Positions 1 to 9,997 of a DNA stretch of 64,000 nt are shown here, one piece after another. This stretch comes from Pararhizobium sp. YC-54 (GTDB lineage Bacteria > Pseudomonadota > Alphaproteobacteria > Rhizobiales > Rhizobiaceae). A program made the position numbers and the translations under genes. Where the stretch lies: contig NZ_JAOYTH010000001.1 in assembly GCF_025847205.1 (NCBI RefSeq), forward strand, positions 645,604-709,603. The letters are read 5' to 3'. The notes under the pieces were generated by a model. That model saw only the letters and a program-made list of their open reading frames with translations, did no database searches and had not been told where the DNA came from. How positions within the stretch are numbered: the stretch's first letter is position 1; the number at the start of each line of letters is the position of its first letter.

Positions 1-1114
1 CCATCATGCCCATGTTGGATACGGCGGTGGTGCCGCCCTGATACTCTTCCGGCTTCAGCTTGCGGCTCTTGGCGCGGGCGCCGAGATCCTTCATCTCGTT
101 GGAGATGGCCGACAGGCTTTTGAGTTCCGCACTGCGAATGATCGGGGTGATCAGGCCGCCCGGGATCGACACGGCAACGCCGACATCGGCGTGCTTGTGC
201 TTGACCATATTGGCGTCGGTCCAGGAAACGTTGGCGTCCGGAACGTCGCGCAGTGCCAAGGCAAGTGCCTTGATGACCATGTCGTTGACCGAGAGCTTAT
301 AGGCGGGCTTGCCGTCCCTTTCCGGGCTTGCAGCATTGAGCTGGGCACGAAGAGCAAGCAGTGCATCCAGTTCGCAATCGACGGAAACGTAGAAATGCGG
401 AATGGTCTGCTTGGATTCCTGCAGGCGCTTGGCAATCGTCTTGCGCATGCCGTCATGCGGCACGAGTTCGTAGGAACCGTCGGCGAAGTTTTTCAGAACG
501 GCTTCTTCGGACGCGCCCTTGGCAAGCGGCGCCGCAGCAGCAGCGGTTGCGGGAGCCGCGGCTGCAGGTGCGGCCTTTGCGCCGCCGCCAGCGACCGCGG
601 TTTCCACATCCTTCTTGACCACGCGGCCATGCGGGCCGGTGCCGGAAACAGCCGAGATATCGATCCCTGCATCCTTGGCCAAGCGGCGGGCGAGCGGCGA
701 GGAGAAGGTGCGGTTATCCGAGCCCGTGGAAGCGCCACCGATGATCGCGCCACCGTTCGCAACGGCGGGCGAGGCTTCGGCCTTCGCTGGCGGTGCCGCT
801 TCAGCCTTCGGCGTTTCCGCCTTCGCAGCTGGCGCCGCGCCACCGCCGGAAGCGGCGGCAGCCACGTCTTCACCGTCGGCGGCCAGGATGGCGATCAGGG
901 CATTGACCTTGACGCCTTCGGTGCCAGCGGGAACGACGAGCTTGGCAACGGTGCCTTCATCGACGGCTTCGACTTCCATGGTCGCCTTGTCGGTCTCGAT
1001 CTCGGCGATCACGTCGCCGGACGATACCTTGTCGCCTTCCTTGACCAGCCACTTGGAAAGGTTGCCCTCTTCCATGGTCGGCGAAAGGGCTGGCATGGTG
1101 ATGTTGATAGGCAT
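1..1114 (-). CDS. pdhC: Pyruvate dehydrogenase E2, dihydrolipoamide acetyltransferase (3' part outside window)
   Basis: E2 core of the pyruvate dehydrogenase complex, which transfers the acetyl group from lipoyl-lysine to CoA. The visible 371 residues hold an N-terminal lipoyl domain with the modified lysine in [11 protein letters not shown] (about residue 43), an Ala/Pro-rich linker, a peripheral subunit-binding domain ([23 protein letters not shown]), a second Ala-rich linker, and the start of the catalytic domain ([20 protein letters not shown]). The active-site histidine region lies beyond the left edge. The start codon is 14 bp downstream of pdhB with a GGGAGGG-type ribosome site, so it is the third gene of a pdhA-pdhB-pdhC operon. 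Identity is very secure; the missing C-terminus is only a window effect. Confidence 0.97.
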   Translation of the reverse strand, partial: MPINITMPALSPTMEEGNLSKWLVKEGDKVSSGDVIAEIETDKATMEVEAVDEGTVAKLVVPAGTEGVKVNALIAILAADGEDVAAAASGGGAAPAAKAETPKAEAAPPAKAEASPAVANGGAIIGGASTGSDNRTFSSPLARRLAKDAGIDISAVSGTGPHGRVVKKDVETAVAGGGAKAAPAAAAPATAAAAAPLAKGASEEAVLKNFADGSYELVPHDGMRKTIAKRLQESKQTIPHFYVSVDCELDALLALRAQLNAASPERDGKPAYKLSVNDMVIKALALALRDVPDANVSWTDANMVKHKHADVGVAVSIPGGLITPIIRSAELKSLSAISNEMKDLGARAKSRKLKPEEYQGGTTAVSNMGMM

Positions 1115-1128
1115 CTCTTCACCCTCCC

Positions 1129-2508
1129 TTACTTGTAGCAGACGGTCTTCACCGCCTGGACGACTTCGCCGACATTCGGCAGGGCCAGCTTTTCAAGGTT
1201 GGCGGCGTAAGGCATCGGAACATCCTTGCCGGCAATCGTCAGGATCGGCGCATCGAGATAATCGAAGGCCTGCTGCATGACGCGGGTGGCAATTTCGGTG
1301 CCGACGGAGGACTGCGGGAAGCCTTCCTCGACAGTGACCAGACGGCCCGTCTTCTTCACCGATTCGATCACGGCCGGCAGGTCCATCGGACGGATGGTGC
1401 GCAGATCGATGATCTCGACGTCGATGCCTTCCTTCTCCAGTTCAGCTGCAGCCTTGACCGCGTAAGTCATGCCGATGCCGAAGGAAACGATCGTCGCGTC
1501 CTTGCCCACCCGGTGGGTACGCGCCTTGCCGATCGGCAGGACGAAATCGTCCATCTTCGGCACATCGAAGGAGTGACCGTAGAGGATTTCGTTTTCGAGG
1601 AAGATGACCGGGTTCGGATCGCGGATCGCGGCCTTCAGGAGGCCCTTCGCGTCAGCTGCCGTATAGGGCATGATGACCTTCAGGCCCGGAATATGGCTGT
1701 ACCAGGCGGCATAGCACTGCGAGTGTTGCGCGCCGACGCGGGCGGCTGCACCCGACGGACCACGGAACACCATGGGAGCACCCATCTGTCCGCCGGACAT
1801 GTAGAGGGTCTTTGCCGCCGAGTTGATGATATGGTCAATCGCCTGCATGGCGAAGTTGAAGGTCATGAACTCGACGATCGGACGCAGGCCCGTCATCGCA
1901 GCGCCGACGCCGATACCGGCAAAACCGTGTTCGGTGATCGGTGTATCGACAACGCGGCGGGGGCCGAATTCCTGCAGCAGCCCTTGGGTGATCTTGTAGG
2001 CGCCCTGGTATTCGGCGACTTCCTCACCCATGACGAAGACGTCTTCACTGCGGCGCATTTCTTCCGCCATCGCATCGCGAAGGGCTTCGCGCACGGTGGT
2101 GGAGACCATTTCGGTGCCGGCCGGAATATCCGGATCAGACGGAATGTCAGCCTTCGGCTGAGCCGGAACAGGCGCCGGCGCTTCCGACTTTGCCGGAGCC
2201 TCGACCTTGGCCGGCTCGGCAGCGGGTGCTGCAACCTTGGGAGCAGCAACGTCGCCGGCGCTCTCGCCGTCCTGAAGCAGGACTGCGATCGCGGTGTTGA
2301 CCTTGACGCCTTCGGTGCCGGCGGCAATCAGGATCTTGCCGATGACGCCTTCGTCGACGGCTTCCACTTCCATGGTCGCCTTGTCGGTTTCGATTTCGGC
2401 GATCACGTCGCCGGAGGCGACCTTGTCACCCTCGTTTTTCATCCACTTGCTGAGCGTGCCTTCTTCCATCGTCGGGGACAGAGCGGGCATCAGAATTTCG
2501 ATAGGCAT
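1129..2508 (-). CDS. pdhB: Pyruvate dehydrogenase E1 beta subunit with N-terminal lipoyl domain
   Basis: Beta subunit of the thiamine-diphosphate E1 component that decarboxylates pyruvate. The protein is 459 aa, longer than the roughly 330 aa of ordinary E1 beta, because residues 1-80 form a lipoyl domain (target lysine 43 in [11 protein letters not shown]), followed by an Ala/Pro/Lys linker to about residue 130. The E1 beta transketolase-like domain follows ([38 protein letters not shown]) with its C-terminal domain ([15 protein letters not shown]). This lipoylated E1 beta is known in rhizobia and related alphaproteobacteria. It lies 21 bp after pdhA and 14 bp before pdhC. The lipoyl segment closely matches the one in pdhC at DNA level, suggesting duplication or gene conversion. 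Confidence 0.97.
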   Translation of the reverse strand: MPIEILMPALSPTMEEGTLSKWMKNEGDKVASGDVIAEIETDKATMEVEAVDEGVIGKILIAAGTEGVKVNTAIAVLLQDGESAGDVAAPKVAAPAAEPAKVEAPAKSEAPAPVPAQPKADIPSDPDIPAGTEMVSTTVREALRDAMAEEMRRSEDVFVMGEEVAEYQGAYKITQGLLQEFGPRRVVDTPITEHGFAGIGVGAAMTGLRPIVEFMTFNFAMQAIDHIINSAAKTLYMSGGQMGAPMVFRGPSGAAARVGAQHSQCYAAWYSHIPGLKVIMPYTAADAKGLLKAAIRDPNPVIFLENEILYGHSFDVPKMDDFVLPIGKARTHRVGKDATIVSFGIGMTYAVKAAAELEKEGIDVEIIDLRTIRPMDLPAVIESVKKTGRLVTVEEGFPQSSVGTEIATRVMQQAFDYLDAPILTIAGKDVPMPYAANLEKLALPNVGEVVQAVKTVCYK

Positions 2509-2529
2509 GATGTTTTCCTCGTCCCGGTC

Positions 2530-3576
2530 TTAAAGCAGAATATCGGTGTAGAGCTCGGATACATCCGGCTCCGGATCGGCCTGGGCGAAATCGGCGCTGT
2601 CGGCGACAATGTCGCGAACATCCTTGTCGATCGCCTTCAGCTCGTCTTCGCTCGCCCAGCCGTTTTCAAGCAGGCGCACCCTTACTTTTTCGATCGGGTC
2701 GTTCTCGGAGCGCATCTTCTGCACCTCGTCCTTCGAACGGTACTTGGCCGGGTCGGACATCGAGTGGCCGCGATAGCGGTAGGTCTGCATCTCGAGGATC
2801 ATCGGACCCTTGCCCGCGCGGCAATGCTCGACAGCCTCGTCACCGGCGGCCTTGACCGCACGAACATCCATGCCGTCGACCTGGAAGCCGGGAATGCCAA
2901 GCGCCACGCCGCGCTGCGAGAAATCGTGACCGGCTGACGCGCGCGACACCGAGGTGCCCATGGCGTAGCGGTTGTTCTCGACGATGTAGATCACCGGCAG
3001 GTTCCACAGAGCAGCCATGTTGAAGCTCTCGTAGACCTGGCCCTGGTTGGCAGCGCCATCGCCGAAATAGGCAAGCGATACATTGTCATTGCCGCGGTAG
3101 CGGTTGGCAAACGCCAAACCGGTGCCGAGCGAGACCTGCGCGCCGACAATGCCGTGGCCGCCGTAGAAATTCTTTTCCTTGGAGAACATGTGCATCGAGC
3201 CGCCCTTGCCGCGGGAAAGCCCGCTGCGACGGCCGGTGAGTTCGGCCATGACGCCGCGTGCACTCATGCCGCAGGCCAGCATATGACCATGGTCGCGATA
3301 GGCAGTGATGACCTGATCGCCTTCCTTGAGCGCCATCTGCATGCCGACGACGACAGCTTCCTGGCCAATGTAGAGATGACAGAAACCGCCGATGAAGCCC
3401 ATGCCGTAAAGCTGGCCGGCTTTTTCCTCGAAACGGCGGATGAGGAGCATTTCGCGGTAGGCCTTCAGATCGGCATCGCGATCGAACTCGGCGATGGTAC
3501 CGTTTGCGAAGTCTTTTTTAGCGGGCTTTGCCGCTGCCTTGCGACTGGAAACGGACGCGGATTTTCGCGGTGCCAT
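2530..3576 (-). CDS. pdhA: Pyruvate dehydrogenase E1 alpha subunit
   Basis: Alpha subunit of E1, 348 aa. The thiamine-diphosphate motif is visible as GDGAANQGQVYESF, ending in VENN about 30 residues later. Other family blocks are GGFCHLYIGQEAVVVG, HGHMLACGMSARGVMAEL and the phosphorylation-loop-like YRYRGHSMSDPAKYR. The first 20 residues are Lys/Ala-rich, as in other rhizobial PdhA. It is the first gene of the pdhABC operon. The ATG at 3576 is preceded by a strong GGGAGGAT ribosome site that directly follows a 9-bp-arm inverted repeat in the leader. The spacing of about 150 bp from the upstream FtsB-like gene is enough for a dedicated promoter. Confidence 0.97.
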   Translation of the reverse strand: MAPRKSASVSSRKAAAKPAKKDFANGTIAEFDRDADLKAYREMLLIRRFEEKAGQLYGMGFIGGFCHLYIGQEAVVVGMQMALKEGDQVITAYRDHGHMLACGMSARGVMAELTGRRSGLSRGKGGSMHMFSKEKNFYGGHGIVGAQVSLGTGLAFANRYRGNDNVSLAYFGDGAANQGQVYESFNMAALWNLPVIYIVENNRYAMGTSVSRASAGHDFSQRGVALGIPGFQVDGMDVRAVKAAGDEAVEHCRAGKGPMILEMQTYRYRGHSMSDPAKYRSKDEVQKMRSENDPIEKVRVRLLENGWASEDELKAIDKDVRDIVADSADFAQADPEPDVSELYTDILL

Positions 3577-3584
3577 TCAATCCT

Positions 3585-3615
3585 CCCTATGGTTGGCTTT
3601 CGCGGTACCATAGGG
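3585..3615 (-). promoter_or_regulatory. Inverted repeat in the pdhA leader, abutting the ribosome binding site
   Basis: Perfect 9-bp arms, CCCTATGGT and ACCATAGGG, are separated by 13 bp. In the pdhA transcript the second arm runs straight into the Shine-Dalgarno stretch, so the last G residues of the stem are part of AGGGAGG. It could be an RNA hairpin that tunes initiation or a DNA operator for a regulator of pyruvate dehydrogenase. The symmetry is seen directly; the function is inferred. Confidence 0.45.
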
Positions 3616-3636
3616 AAAGAATGCGATCACAGCAAT

Positions 3637-3652
3637 GCCATATTTGCATGGC
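3637..3652. promoter_or_regulatory. Short palindrome upstream of pdhA (possible operator)
   Basis: GCCAT and ATGGC arms flank six bases within the AT-rich stretch between the FtsB-like gene and pdhA. The position, about 60 to 75 bp upstream of the pdhA start codon, suits a promoter or operator. Five-base arms are weak evidence. Confidence 0.2.
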
Positions 3653-3723
3653 TTATATTCCTACCAAGGCATTGATAAGAATAGCGTATTTAAAATTAAC
3701 TTGTTTTCGGTTAATGCGACAAC

Positions 3724-4032
3724 TTAGTGAAAAATAACAATTTCGTCGCTGCGGGACATGTTCAGTCCAAACCGCGCCTTTTCATCCAGCATGTCGCGTT
3801 CAAGCGAGCCATCGCTGAGCAGCGCCACTTCTTTTTCAAGCGTTTCGCGCTGCGCCGTCAGCTCATCCAGACGAGCCTGGCGCTCGATGCGCTGCCGGTC
3901 GAACTTCTCGGTCGCCTTCAATCCATAGTCGCCATGGATGGAATGATAACCGAAATAAGAGAGGAAAGCGACAGTGATGAGCGGCATGACAAACCGCCCC
4001 AGCTGCCGTTTCTTATGGTGTTTGGTCCACAT
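3724..4032 (-). CDS. FtsB/DivIC-like septum formation initiator protein
   Basis: Small bitopic division protein of 102 aa. It has a basic N-terminus (MWTKHHKKRQLGR), one membrane span (FVMPLITVAFLSYFGYHSIHG, residues about 15-36) and a periplasmic coiled coil rich in Arg/Glu/Leu (KFDRQRIERQARLDELTAQ..LEKEVALLSD), ending with a short conserved tail (ERDMLDEKARFGLNM). This is the usual FtsB/DivIC plan (septum formation initiator family), and a gene of this type commonly sits between eno and pdhA in rhizobia. A terminator after eno (4112-4143) separates it from the gene upstream, so it probably has its own promoter in the short gap. Confidence 0.85.
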   Translation of the reverse strand: MWTKHHKKRQLGRFVMPLITVAFLSYFGYHSIHGDYGLKATEKFDRQRIERQARLDELTAQRETLEKEVALLSDGSLERDMLDEKARFGLNMSRSDEIVIFH

Positions 4033-4111
4033 AGATCATGCCCTGATACGCAATACCCGAACACGCTAGCAGCCATTGATTAACCGACCGTTGACCATAA
4101 GAACCGGCAGT

Positions 4112-4143
4112 AAAAAACCCGCGTCCGTTTCCAGACGCGGGTT
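4112..4143 (-). terminator. Rho-independent terminator of eno
   Basis: Read on the minus strand, arms CCCGCGTC and GACGCGGG with an 8-base loop are followed by six T residues. It starts about 25 bp after the eno stop codon. Confidence 0.85.
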
Positions 4144-4167
4144 GCAGCATATCAATGCGGGTACGGG

Positions 4168-5457
<1,290 letters not shown>

Positions 5458-5574
5458 TCAAACATGGTGGTGGAGGATGGTCCTGTCATAATTCATGGAC
5501 CGGAAATTACAATGGCGGGCGCGGCGCAATCGCCGCCAGCGCCCGGCCTTCAAGAAAAATTCACAAACCCGCGT

Positions 5575-6414
5575 TCAGCGTTTCGCAACCGCGTCGAATG
5601 CCAGCAGGGTTTCCAACAGGCGCGGCATATCCTTCAGGTGAACCATGTTCGGACCGTCCGAAGGCGAATTGTCGGGATCCTCATGCGTTTCGATGAAAAC
5701 GCCGGCAACGCCGACGGCCACAGCCGCGCGTGCCAAGGTCTCGACGAATTCGCGCTGGCCACCGGTCGAAGCCCCCTGCCCGCCCGGCTGCTGCACGGAA
5801 TGGGTCGCATCGAAGATCACCGGTGCGCCGAGACCGGCCATGATCGGCAGCGAGCGCATGTCGGAAACCAGCGTGTTATAGCCGAACGAAGCGCCGCGTT
5901 CGCACAGAAGCACATTCGGATTGCCGCTTTCGGTGAATTTGGCGAGCACGTTCTTCATGTCCCAGGGTGCCAGGAACTGACCCTTCTTGACGTTGATGAC
6001 GCGCCCGGTCTTGGCGGCGGCGACCAGAAGATCGGTCTGGCGGCAGAGGAAGGCCGGAATCTGCAGGATATCGACGGTCGGCGCGACCAGCGCGCACTGT
6101 TCTTCCGTGTGAATGTCGGTAATGACCGGGAAGCCGTATTCCTTCTTGAGATCGGCAAAGACTTCCATCGCCTTTTCCAGGCCGATGCCGCGCTTGCCGG
6201 AAAGCGATGTGCGGTTGGCCTTGTCGAAGGACGACTTGTAGACATAGCCAAGGCCGAGCGACTTGCAGAGTTCAACCATCTTGCCGGCGATCATGAAGGC
6301 GTGGTCACGGCTCTCCATCTGGCAGGGGCCGGCGATCAAAGACAGCTTCTGGCTATTGGAAAACACCACCTGATTGGCGCCGCTGCCGGCCACCACGTTT
6401 GCATTGGTCTGCAT
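5575..6414 (-). CDS. kdsA: 2-dehydro-3-deoxyphosphooctonate aldolase (KDO-8-phosphate synthase)
   Basis: Condenses phosphoenolpyruvate with arabinose 5-phosphate for the KDO of lipopolysaccharide. The 279 aa protein shows LIAGPCQMESRDHAFM, KSSFDKANRTS, GLEKAMEVFADLKKEYG, VTDIHTEEQC, DILQIPAFLCRQTDLL, VNVKKGQFLAPWDMKNV, CERGASFGYN and VFIETHEDPDNSPSDGPNM. The asparagine in VNVKKGQF suggests the metal-independent class, which is an inference from memory of the family. It begins 2 bp after the VOC gene, so the two are cotranscribed. Confidence 0.97.
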   Translation of the reverse strand: MQTNANVVAGSGANQVVFSNSQKLSLIAGPCQMESRDHAFMIAGKMVELCKSLGLGYVYKSSFDKANRTSLSGKRGIGLEKAMEVFADLKKEYGFPVITDIHTEEQCALVAPTVDILQIPAFLCRQTDLLVAAAKTGRVINVKKGQFLAPWDMKNVLAKFTESGNPNVLLCERGASFGYNTLVSDMRSLPIMAGLGAPVIFDATHSVQQPGGQGASTGGQREFVETLARAAVAVGVAGVFIETHEDPDNSPSDGPNMVHLKDMPRLLETLLAFDAVAKR

Positions 6415-6416
6415 GA

Positions 6417-7310
6417 TTATTCTCCGAATGCGAAGATGACGCCCTGTCCCGGTGCTTCCGGAACGATCAGGCGACTGTCTTTTCTGATGAAGGACACTGC
6501 ATTGGCAGTAAGAAGATGCTCGGTCGCGGCCAGATCGGCAACCTTGAAGACGACGGCCCGGCCGCGCAGGCCGCGCGAATGACCCGGCGTCCTCCTGTCG
6601 AAGAAGCCCGACATACCGGCCTGATTGAGGACGGAAATTTTGACCCCATTGCGGGTTTCGATATCCATGCCGAAGGAATGCGCCGCGACTTCGCGCTCAT
6701 CCACCACCTCCTGCAGGATATACTGGAAATCGGTCGGGTTCGGCTCCGACAGAACCACCTCGGCCAAACCCGTTACACCATTGGCGTGGGTTTCCAGCAC
6801 CGAGCGGTCCGACGGCAGCGGCATGACGCGCTGGCAACTGAAAAAGAAAAAGTCCGGTGCGCGCAGATCGGCAGCGAATGCCAGGCGAAAGCTGCCGGAA
6901 GCCTCAGACCCATCCGGCAGTTTCATCGGCCGCGAAAATTCCAGCATGTCGCCTGCCGAAATACCCTTTTCGCGAAAACGGGCATGATCGGCAGTTGCAT
7001 CATCGGTGCTCAACACGACGGCCGAAAAGCCATCCTGGCCACGGCGAAACCTGTAGGCCTGATCGCGAGCGACGAAGACATTGCCGGCAAGTGCTGCAGC
7101 CTCGCATTCCTCGCGCTGGGCGATGCCTAAAGGCTCAAGATAGGTCTTGTCGGAAAATAACACGCAGGCGTTTTCCGTTCCGAAGGGATGAAGCGCATCC
7201 GCAGCGACGGTAAAACCGAGTTGCTCGTAGCGATGCCTGGCCGTTGCCAGATCGATGACCGGCAAGACCAGATGGTCGAGCAGACGGGGGGTGCGGGAGG
7301 CAGCGCTCAT
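6417..7310 (-). CDS. VOC-superfamily glyoxalase-like protein
   Basis: A 297 aa protein with the opening of the glyoxalase-like (Glyoxalase_3 type) VOC fold: LLDHLVLPVIDLATARHRYEQLGFTVAADALHPFGTENACVLFSDKTYLEPLG. A second VOC half follows from about residue 170 (VTGLAEVVLSEPNPTDFQYILQEVV). Family members bind metal and act on diverse small molecules; the substrate here is unknown. I take the ATG at 7310 because the VOC motif begins 11 residues later; an upstream in-frame ATG would add an unlike tail. The stop lies 2 bp before kdsA. Confidence 0.75.
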   Translation of the reverse strand: MSAASRTPRLLDHLVLPVIDLATARHRYEQLGFTVAADALHPFGTENACVLFSDKTYLEPLGIAQREECEAAALAGNVFVARDQAYRFRRGQDGFSAVVLSTDDATADHARFREKGISAGDMLEFSRPMKLPDGSEASGSFRLAFAADLRAPDFFFFSCQRVMPLPSDRSVLETHANGVTGLAEVVLSEPNPTDFQYILQEVVDEREVAAHSFGMDIETRNGVKISVLNQAGMSGFFDRRTPGHSRGLRGRAVVFKVADLAATEHLLTANAVSFIRKDSRLIVPEAPGQGVIFAFGE

Positions 7311-7411
7311 GAATTTCCCTGTAACTGGTCGTTGGCAGGTGCTTTGCCCGTTTTGACCGTGGATTTCAAGGAAATGTTGAACCAGCAACTTTGTGCCGAT
7401 TGCAAACGCAC

Positions 7412-7435
7412 GGCCCGATATCGAAATACCGGGCC
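7412..7435 (-). terminator. Hairpin downstream of the SDR gene, possible terminator
   Basis: On the minus strand a 10-bp stem (one G-T pair) closes a TTCG tetraloop, about 50 bp beyond the SDR stop codon. The T-run after it is poor, so it may be a weak or Rho-assisted terminator. Confidence 0.35.
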
Positions 7436-7482
7436 ATGCGGACCATCGATCAGAGATTGCTCATGCCGCCGTTGATAGGGGT

Positions 7483-8247
7483 TCAGGTGCGGGTGATCGA
7501 GGCGCCGCCATCGACGAGGGACGCGGTGCCGGTGACGAAAGCGGAATCGTCGGATGCGAGGTAAAGAACCGACCGTGCAAGCTCTTCGGATGTTGCGACC
7601 CGCTTCAGGGCATGCAGATTGGTGATGAAGGACTGCGATTCCGGCGTGTTGTTCATTTCGCGGTACATCGATGTATCGACTGCACCGGGCAGGATAGCAT
7701 TGACGCGCACGCCCTGCGGGCCGAATTCAGCGGCGAGCGCCTGGGTCAGACCGATCAGGCCCGCCTTCGAGGCGGCATAGGCGGCGACACCGGGGAATGC
7801 AAAGCTGTAGCCGACAAAGGTCGAGGTGAAGATCACTGAGCCCGCACCATGCTTGGCCATTTCGGCGATCTGGTGTTTGGCGCCGAGAAACGAACCGGTG
7901 AGGTTGATGGCGATCGCATCGTTCCAGCCCTGTTCGGAAACACCGGTCGAGGGGCCTGCTTCGCCGAGTATTCCGGCATTATTGAAGGCGACATCGAGGC
8001 GGCCGTATTTTTCGACAGCCAGCGCGACTAGCGCCTTGGCGTAATCTTCCGAGCGGACATCACCGGCAAGGGCTGCGGCTTCGCCGCCATCGGCCTTGAT
8101 CTCGGCGACCAGTTCATCGAGTTCGCTCTGGCGGCGGGCACCGACGACGACCTTTGCACCTTCGGCTGCGAACAGCTTTGCGGTGGCGCGGCCAATGCCG
8201 GCGCTGGCACCGGTGACGATTGCGACTTTGTTGGACAGGCGTTCCAT
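7483..8247 (-). CDS. Short-chain dehydrogenase/reductase
   Basis: Classical SDR of 254 aa. The Rossmann cofactor motif is TGASAGIGRATAKLF, the NAG motif is NNAGILGEAGPSTG, the catalytic serine lies in VIFTSTFVGY and Tyr-x3-Lys in YAASKAGLIGLTQALAAEFG. The ending VTGTASLVDGGASITRT is typical. The A-R-R after the second strand (VVVGARRQSEL) suggests NADP preference. An ATG at 8247 with a GAGGAAAA ribosome site is chosen over an upstream extension. It is transcribed divergently from a LysR regulator, the usual arrangement for its target. The substrate cannot be told from sequence. Confidence 0.88.
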   Translation of the reverse strand: MERLSNKVAIVTGASAGIGRATAKLFAAEGAKVVVGARRQSELDELVAEIKADGGEAAALAGDVRSEDYAKALVALAVEKYGRLDVAFNNAGILGEAGPSTGVSEQGWNDAIAINLTGSFLGAKHQIAEMAKHGAGSVIFTSTFVGYSFAFPGVAAYAASKAGLIGLTQALAAEFGPQGVRVNAILPGAVDTSMYREMNNTPESQSFITNLHALKRVATSEELARSVLYLASDDSAFVTGTASLVDGGASITRT

Positions 8248-8274
8248 GATGTTTTCCTCTTTGGCAGAGCGGTT

Positions 8275-8296
8275 GAGGCGCCGTGTTGACCGCCTC
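8275..8296. promoter_or_regulatory. Inverted repeat between SDR and LysR genes
   Basis: Arms GAGGCG and CGCCTC are separated by 10 bp, within the 140 bp divergent intergenic region. It is a plausible LysR-type operator close to the SDR start; no binding evidence exists. Confidence 0.35.
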
Positions 8297-8341
8297 TTCA
8301 TGCCGTTTGCTTGAGGGCAATATGGCTTTCTTTGATCGTTC

Positions 8342-8359
8342 TGATTAGTCTGCAAATCA
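8342..8359. promoter_or_regulatory. TGATT-N8-AATCA palindrome near the LysR start
   Basis: A second dyad in the same intergenic region, about 30 bp before the LysR start codon. The AT-rich arms resemble LysR-family sites, where autoregulation is common. Confidence 0.3.
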
Positions 8360-8387
8360 TGGAACTCGCATCCGGGAAAACCGAACA

Positions 8388-9299
8388 ATGATGAAGCTCG
8401 ACGGCATTGCCAGTTTTGTCGCGGTGGCCGAAAGCGGCTCGATCAGCGAGGCGGCGCGGCGGCTGCGACTGTCGAAGTCGGTGGTCAGCGAAAGGCTTGC
8501 CGAACTGGAGCGCAGCCTTGGCGCCGGACTGCTGCATCGCACCACCCGCAAGCTCACCCTGACCGAGGATGGCATAGCCTTTCTGGAGCGTGCCAATCGT
8601 ATCGTGCAGGAGATCGAGGATGCCACCGCCGACATGGCCGAACGGCGCGGCACGATCTCCGGGCCATTGCGTATCTCCGCGCCTGTCACCTTCGGCCGCA
8701 TGCATCTGGGGCCGGCGCTCTATCCGTTCCTGGCGAAGCATCCGAACCTGCAACTGACGCTCGACCTTGACGACCGCCGTGTCGATGCCGCGGCCGACGG
8801 TTATGACGCCGTGGTGCGCAACGGCCCGATTGCCGATTCACGGCTGATGGCCTGGCGGCTGGCGCCGAGCCGGCGTGTGCTTGTCGCCTCGCCCGCCTAT
8901 CTCAGGGAAAACGGCAAGCCGGCATCCATCGAGGAACTCGAACAGCACCGCGGCATCTTCTATACCAACCGCGGCGTTTCCGACTGGCGTTTTCCAAGTA
9001 TCGGTGGCACCGTCATCGTGCGTGGCAGGATGGGTCTTGGCCTCAACAATGGCGACATGCTGCGCGACGCCGCTATCGCCGGCCTCGGCATCGCGCTCAT
9101 TCCCATGTTCATCGTTGGCGCGGCGGTGGCGGCCGGCGAACTCGAGATGATCGATATCGGCGTTCAGCCGGAGCTTGAATACATCCACATCGCCCACCCG
9201 GACGGACGGCGGCCGTCCGTCAAGCTGAAAGCGCTGGCCGATCATCTGCGGGCCGCGTTCGGTGCGCCACCCTATTGGGACCCGGCATTTTCAAGTTAA
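8388..9299 (+). CDS. LysR-family transcriptional regulator
   Basis: A 303 aa regulator. The N-terminal winged helix-turn-helix is MKLDGIASFVAVAESGSISEAARRLRLSKSVVSERLAELERSLG, followed by the linker-helix text LLHRTTRKLTLTEDG and a substrate-binding domain of the CrgA/DsdC-like subgroup (RISAPVTFGRMHLGPALYPFLAKHP). The effector is unknown. Two adjacent ATG codons exist (8388 and 8391); either gives the same domain. It is divergent from the SDR gene at 7483-8247, its likely target. Confidence 0.92.
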   Translation: MMKLDGIASFVAVAESGSISEAARRLRLSKSVVSERLAELERSLGAGLLHRTTRKLTLTEDGIAFLERANRIVQEIEDATADMAERRGTISGPLRISAPVTFGRMHLGPALYPFLAKHPNLQLTLDLDDRRVDAAADGYDAVVRNGPIADSRLMAWRLAPSRRVLVASPAYLRENGKPASIEELEQHRGIFYTNRGVSDWRFPSIGGTVIVRGRMGLGLNNGDMLRDAAIAGLGIALIPMFIVGAAVAAGELEMIDIGVQPELEYIHIAHPDGRRPSVKLKALADHLRAAFGAPPYWDPAFSS

Positions 9300-9307
9300 A
9301 AACGGCA

Positions 9308-9880
9308 TCAGTCGCAGGAGCGCAACTGCTTGGCATAGGTATTGGCGATGTTTGCCGAACGCTGAGCGGCTTTCTGCAATTGCGTGTTGCCCCGCCACGC
9401 ACCTTTTCTGTAGCCGGCATCCCCCAGATAATAAGCCAGGTAGAGATTGTAGGCATCGTTGCGGGCGATGCCATTCTTCTTGCTGTTTTTATTGTGGTAC
9501 CAGGCAACGAAGTGGATCGCGTCGGAGAATTTTGTCCGCCGGGCCATCAGGTTGCCGGTCGAGCGCTTGTATTCCGACCAGGTGCCGTTCAGCGCCTGCG
9601 AGAAACCATAGGCCGTCGATTGCCGTTTCCAGGGGATGAAGCCGAGCAGTTTGGTGCGGGGCGGCCGGGCATTCGGGCGGAAGCCGGATTCGGTGTAGAT
9701 CGTTGCCATCAGGATCGGCACGGGAACGCCATATTCGCGCTCCGCGTGGTTTGCGGCGCGTTGCCAATTGTTGAACCATCCGTCACGCTGTTCGAAAATC
9801 GCGCAGGCATTCCGTGTGTCTCTTGGGGCACTCGCACAGCCGGCCAGAAGCAGAAGGGCGACGATAAACGCAATACGCAT
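9308..9880 (-). CDS. Lytic-transglycosylase-like (SLT domain) lipoprotein
   Basis: A 190 aa protein with a signal peptide and lipobox (MRIAFIVALLLLAGC), so probably an outer-membrane or periplasmic lipoprotein. The core resembles SLT-type lytic transglycosylases: PILMATIYTESGF carries the expected catalytic Glu-Ser, followed by AYGFSQALNGTWSEYK (the usual GxxQ block) and YHNKNSKKNGIARNDAYNLYLAYYLGDAGY. These enzymes cleave peptidoglycan glycan strands. It is convergent with the LysR gene, with only 8 bp between the two stop codons. Family assignment is fairly sure; the physiological role is unknown. Confidence 0.75.
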   Translation of the reverse strand: MRIAFIVALLLLAGCASAPRDTRNACAIFEQRDGWFNNWQRAANHAEREYGVPVPILMATIYTESGFRPNARPPRTKLLGFIPWKRQSTAYGFSQALNGTWSEYKRSTGNLMARRTKFSDAIHFVAWYHNKNSKKNGIARNDAYNLYLAYYLGDAGYRKGAWRGNTQLQKAAQRSANIANTYAKQLRSCD

Positions 9881-9997
9881 CGCTTGAGATCTCTCACTTT
9901 CAGAGAGATTACTAACCGGTAAACGTTAAAGAGACGTTTTGAGATAAATCGCAGCCGCCTCCCAGCCCGGTTTCGGCTGACATCCGGCGGCAGAAAC

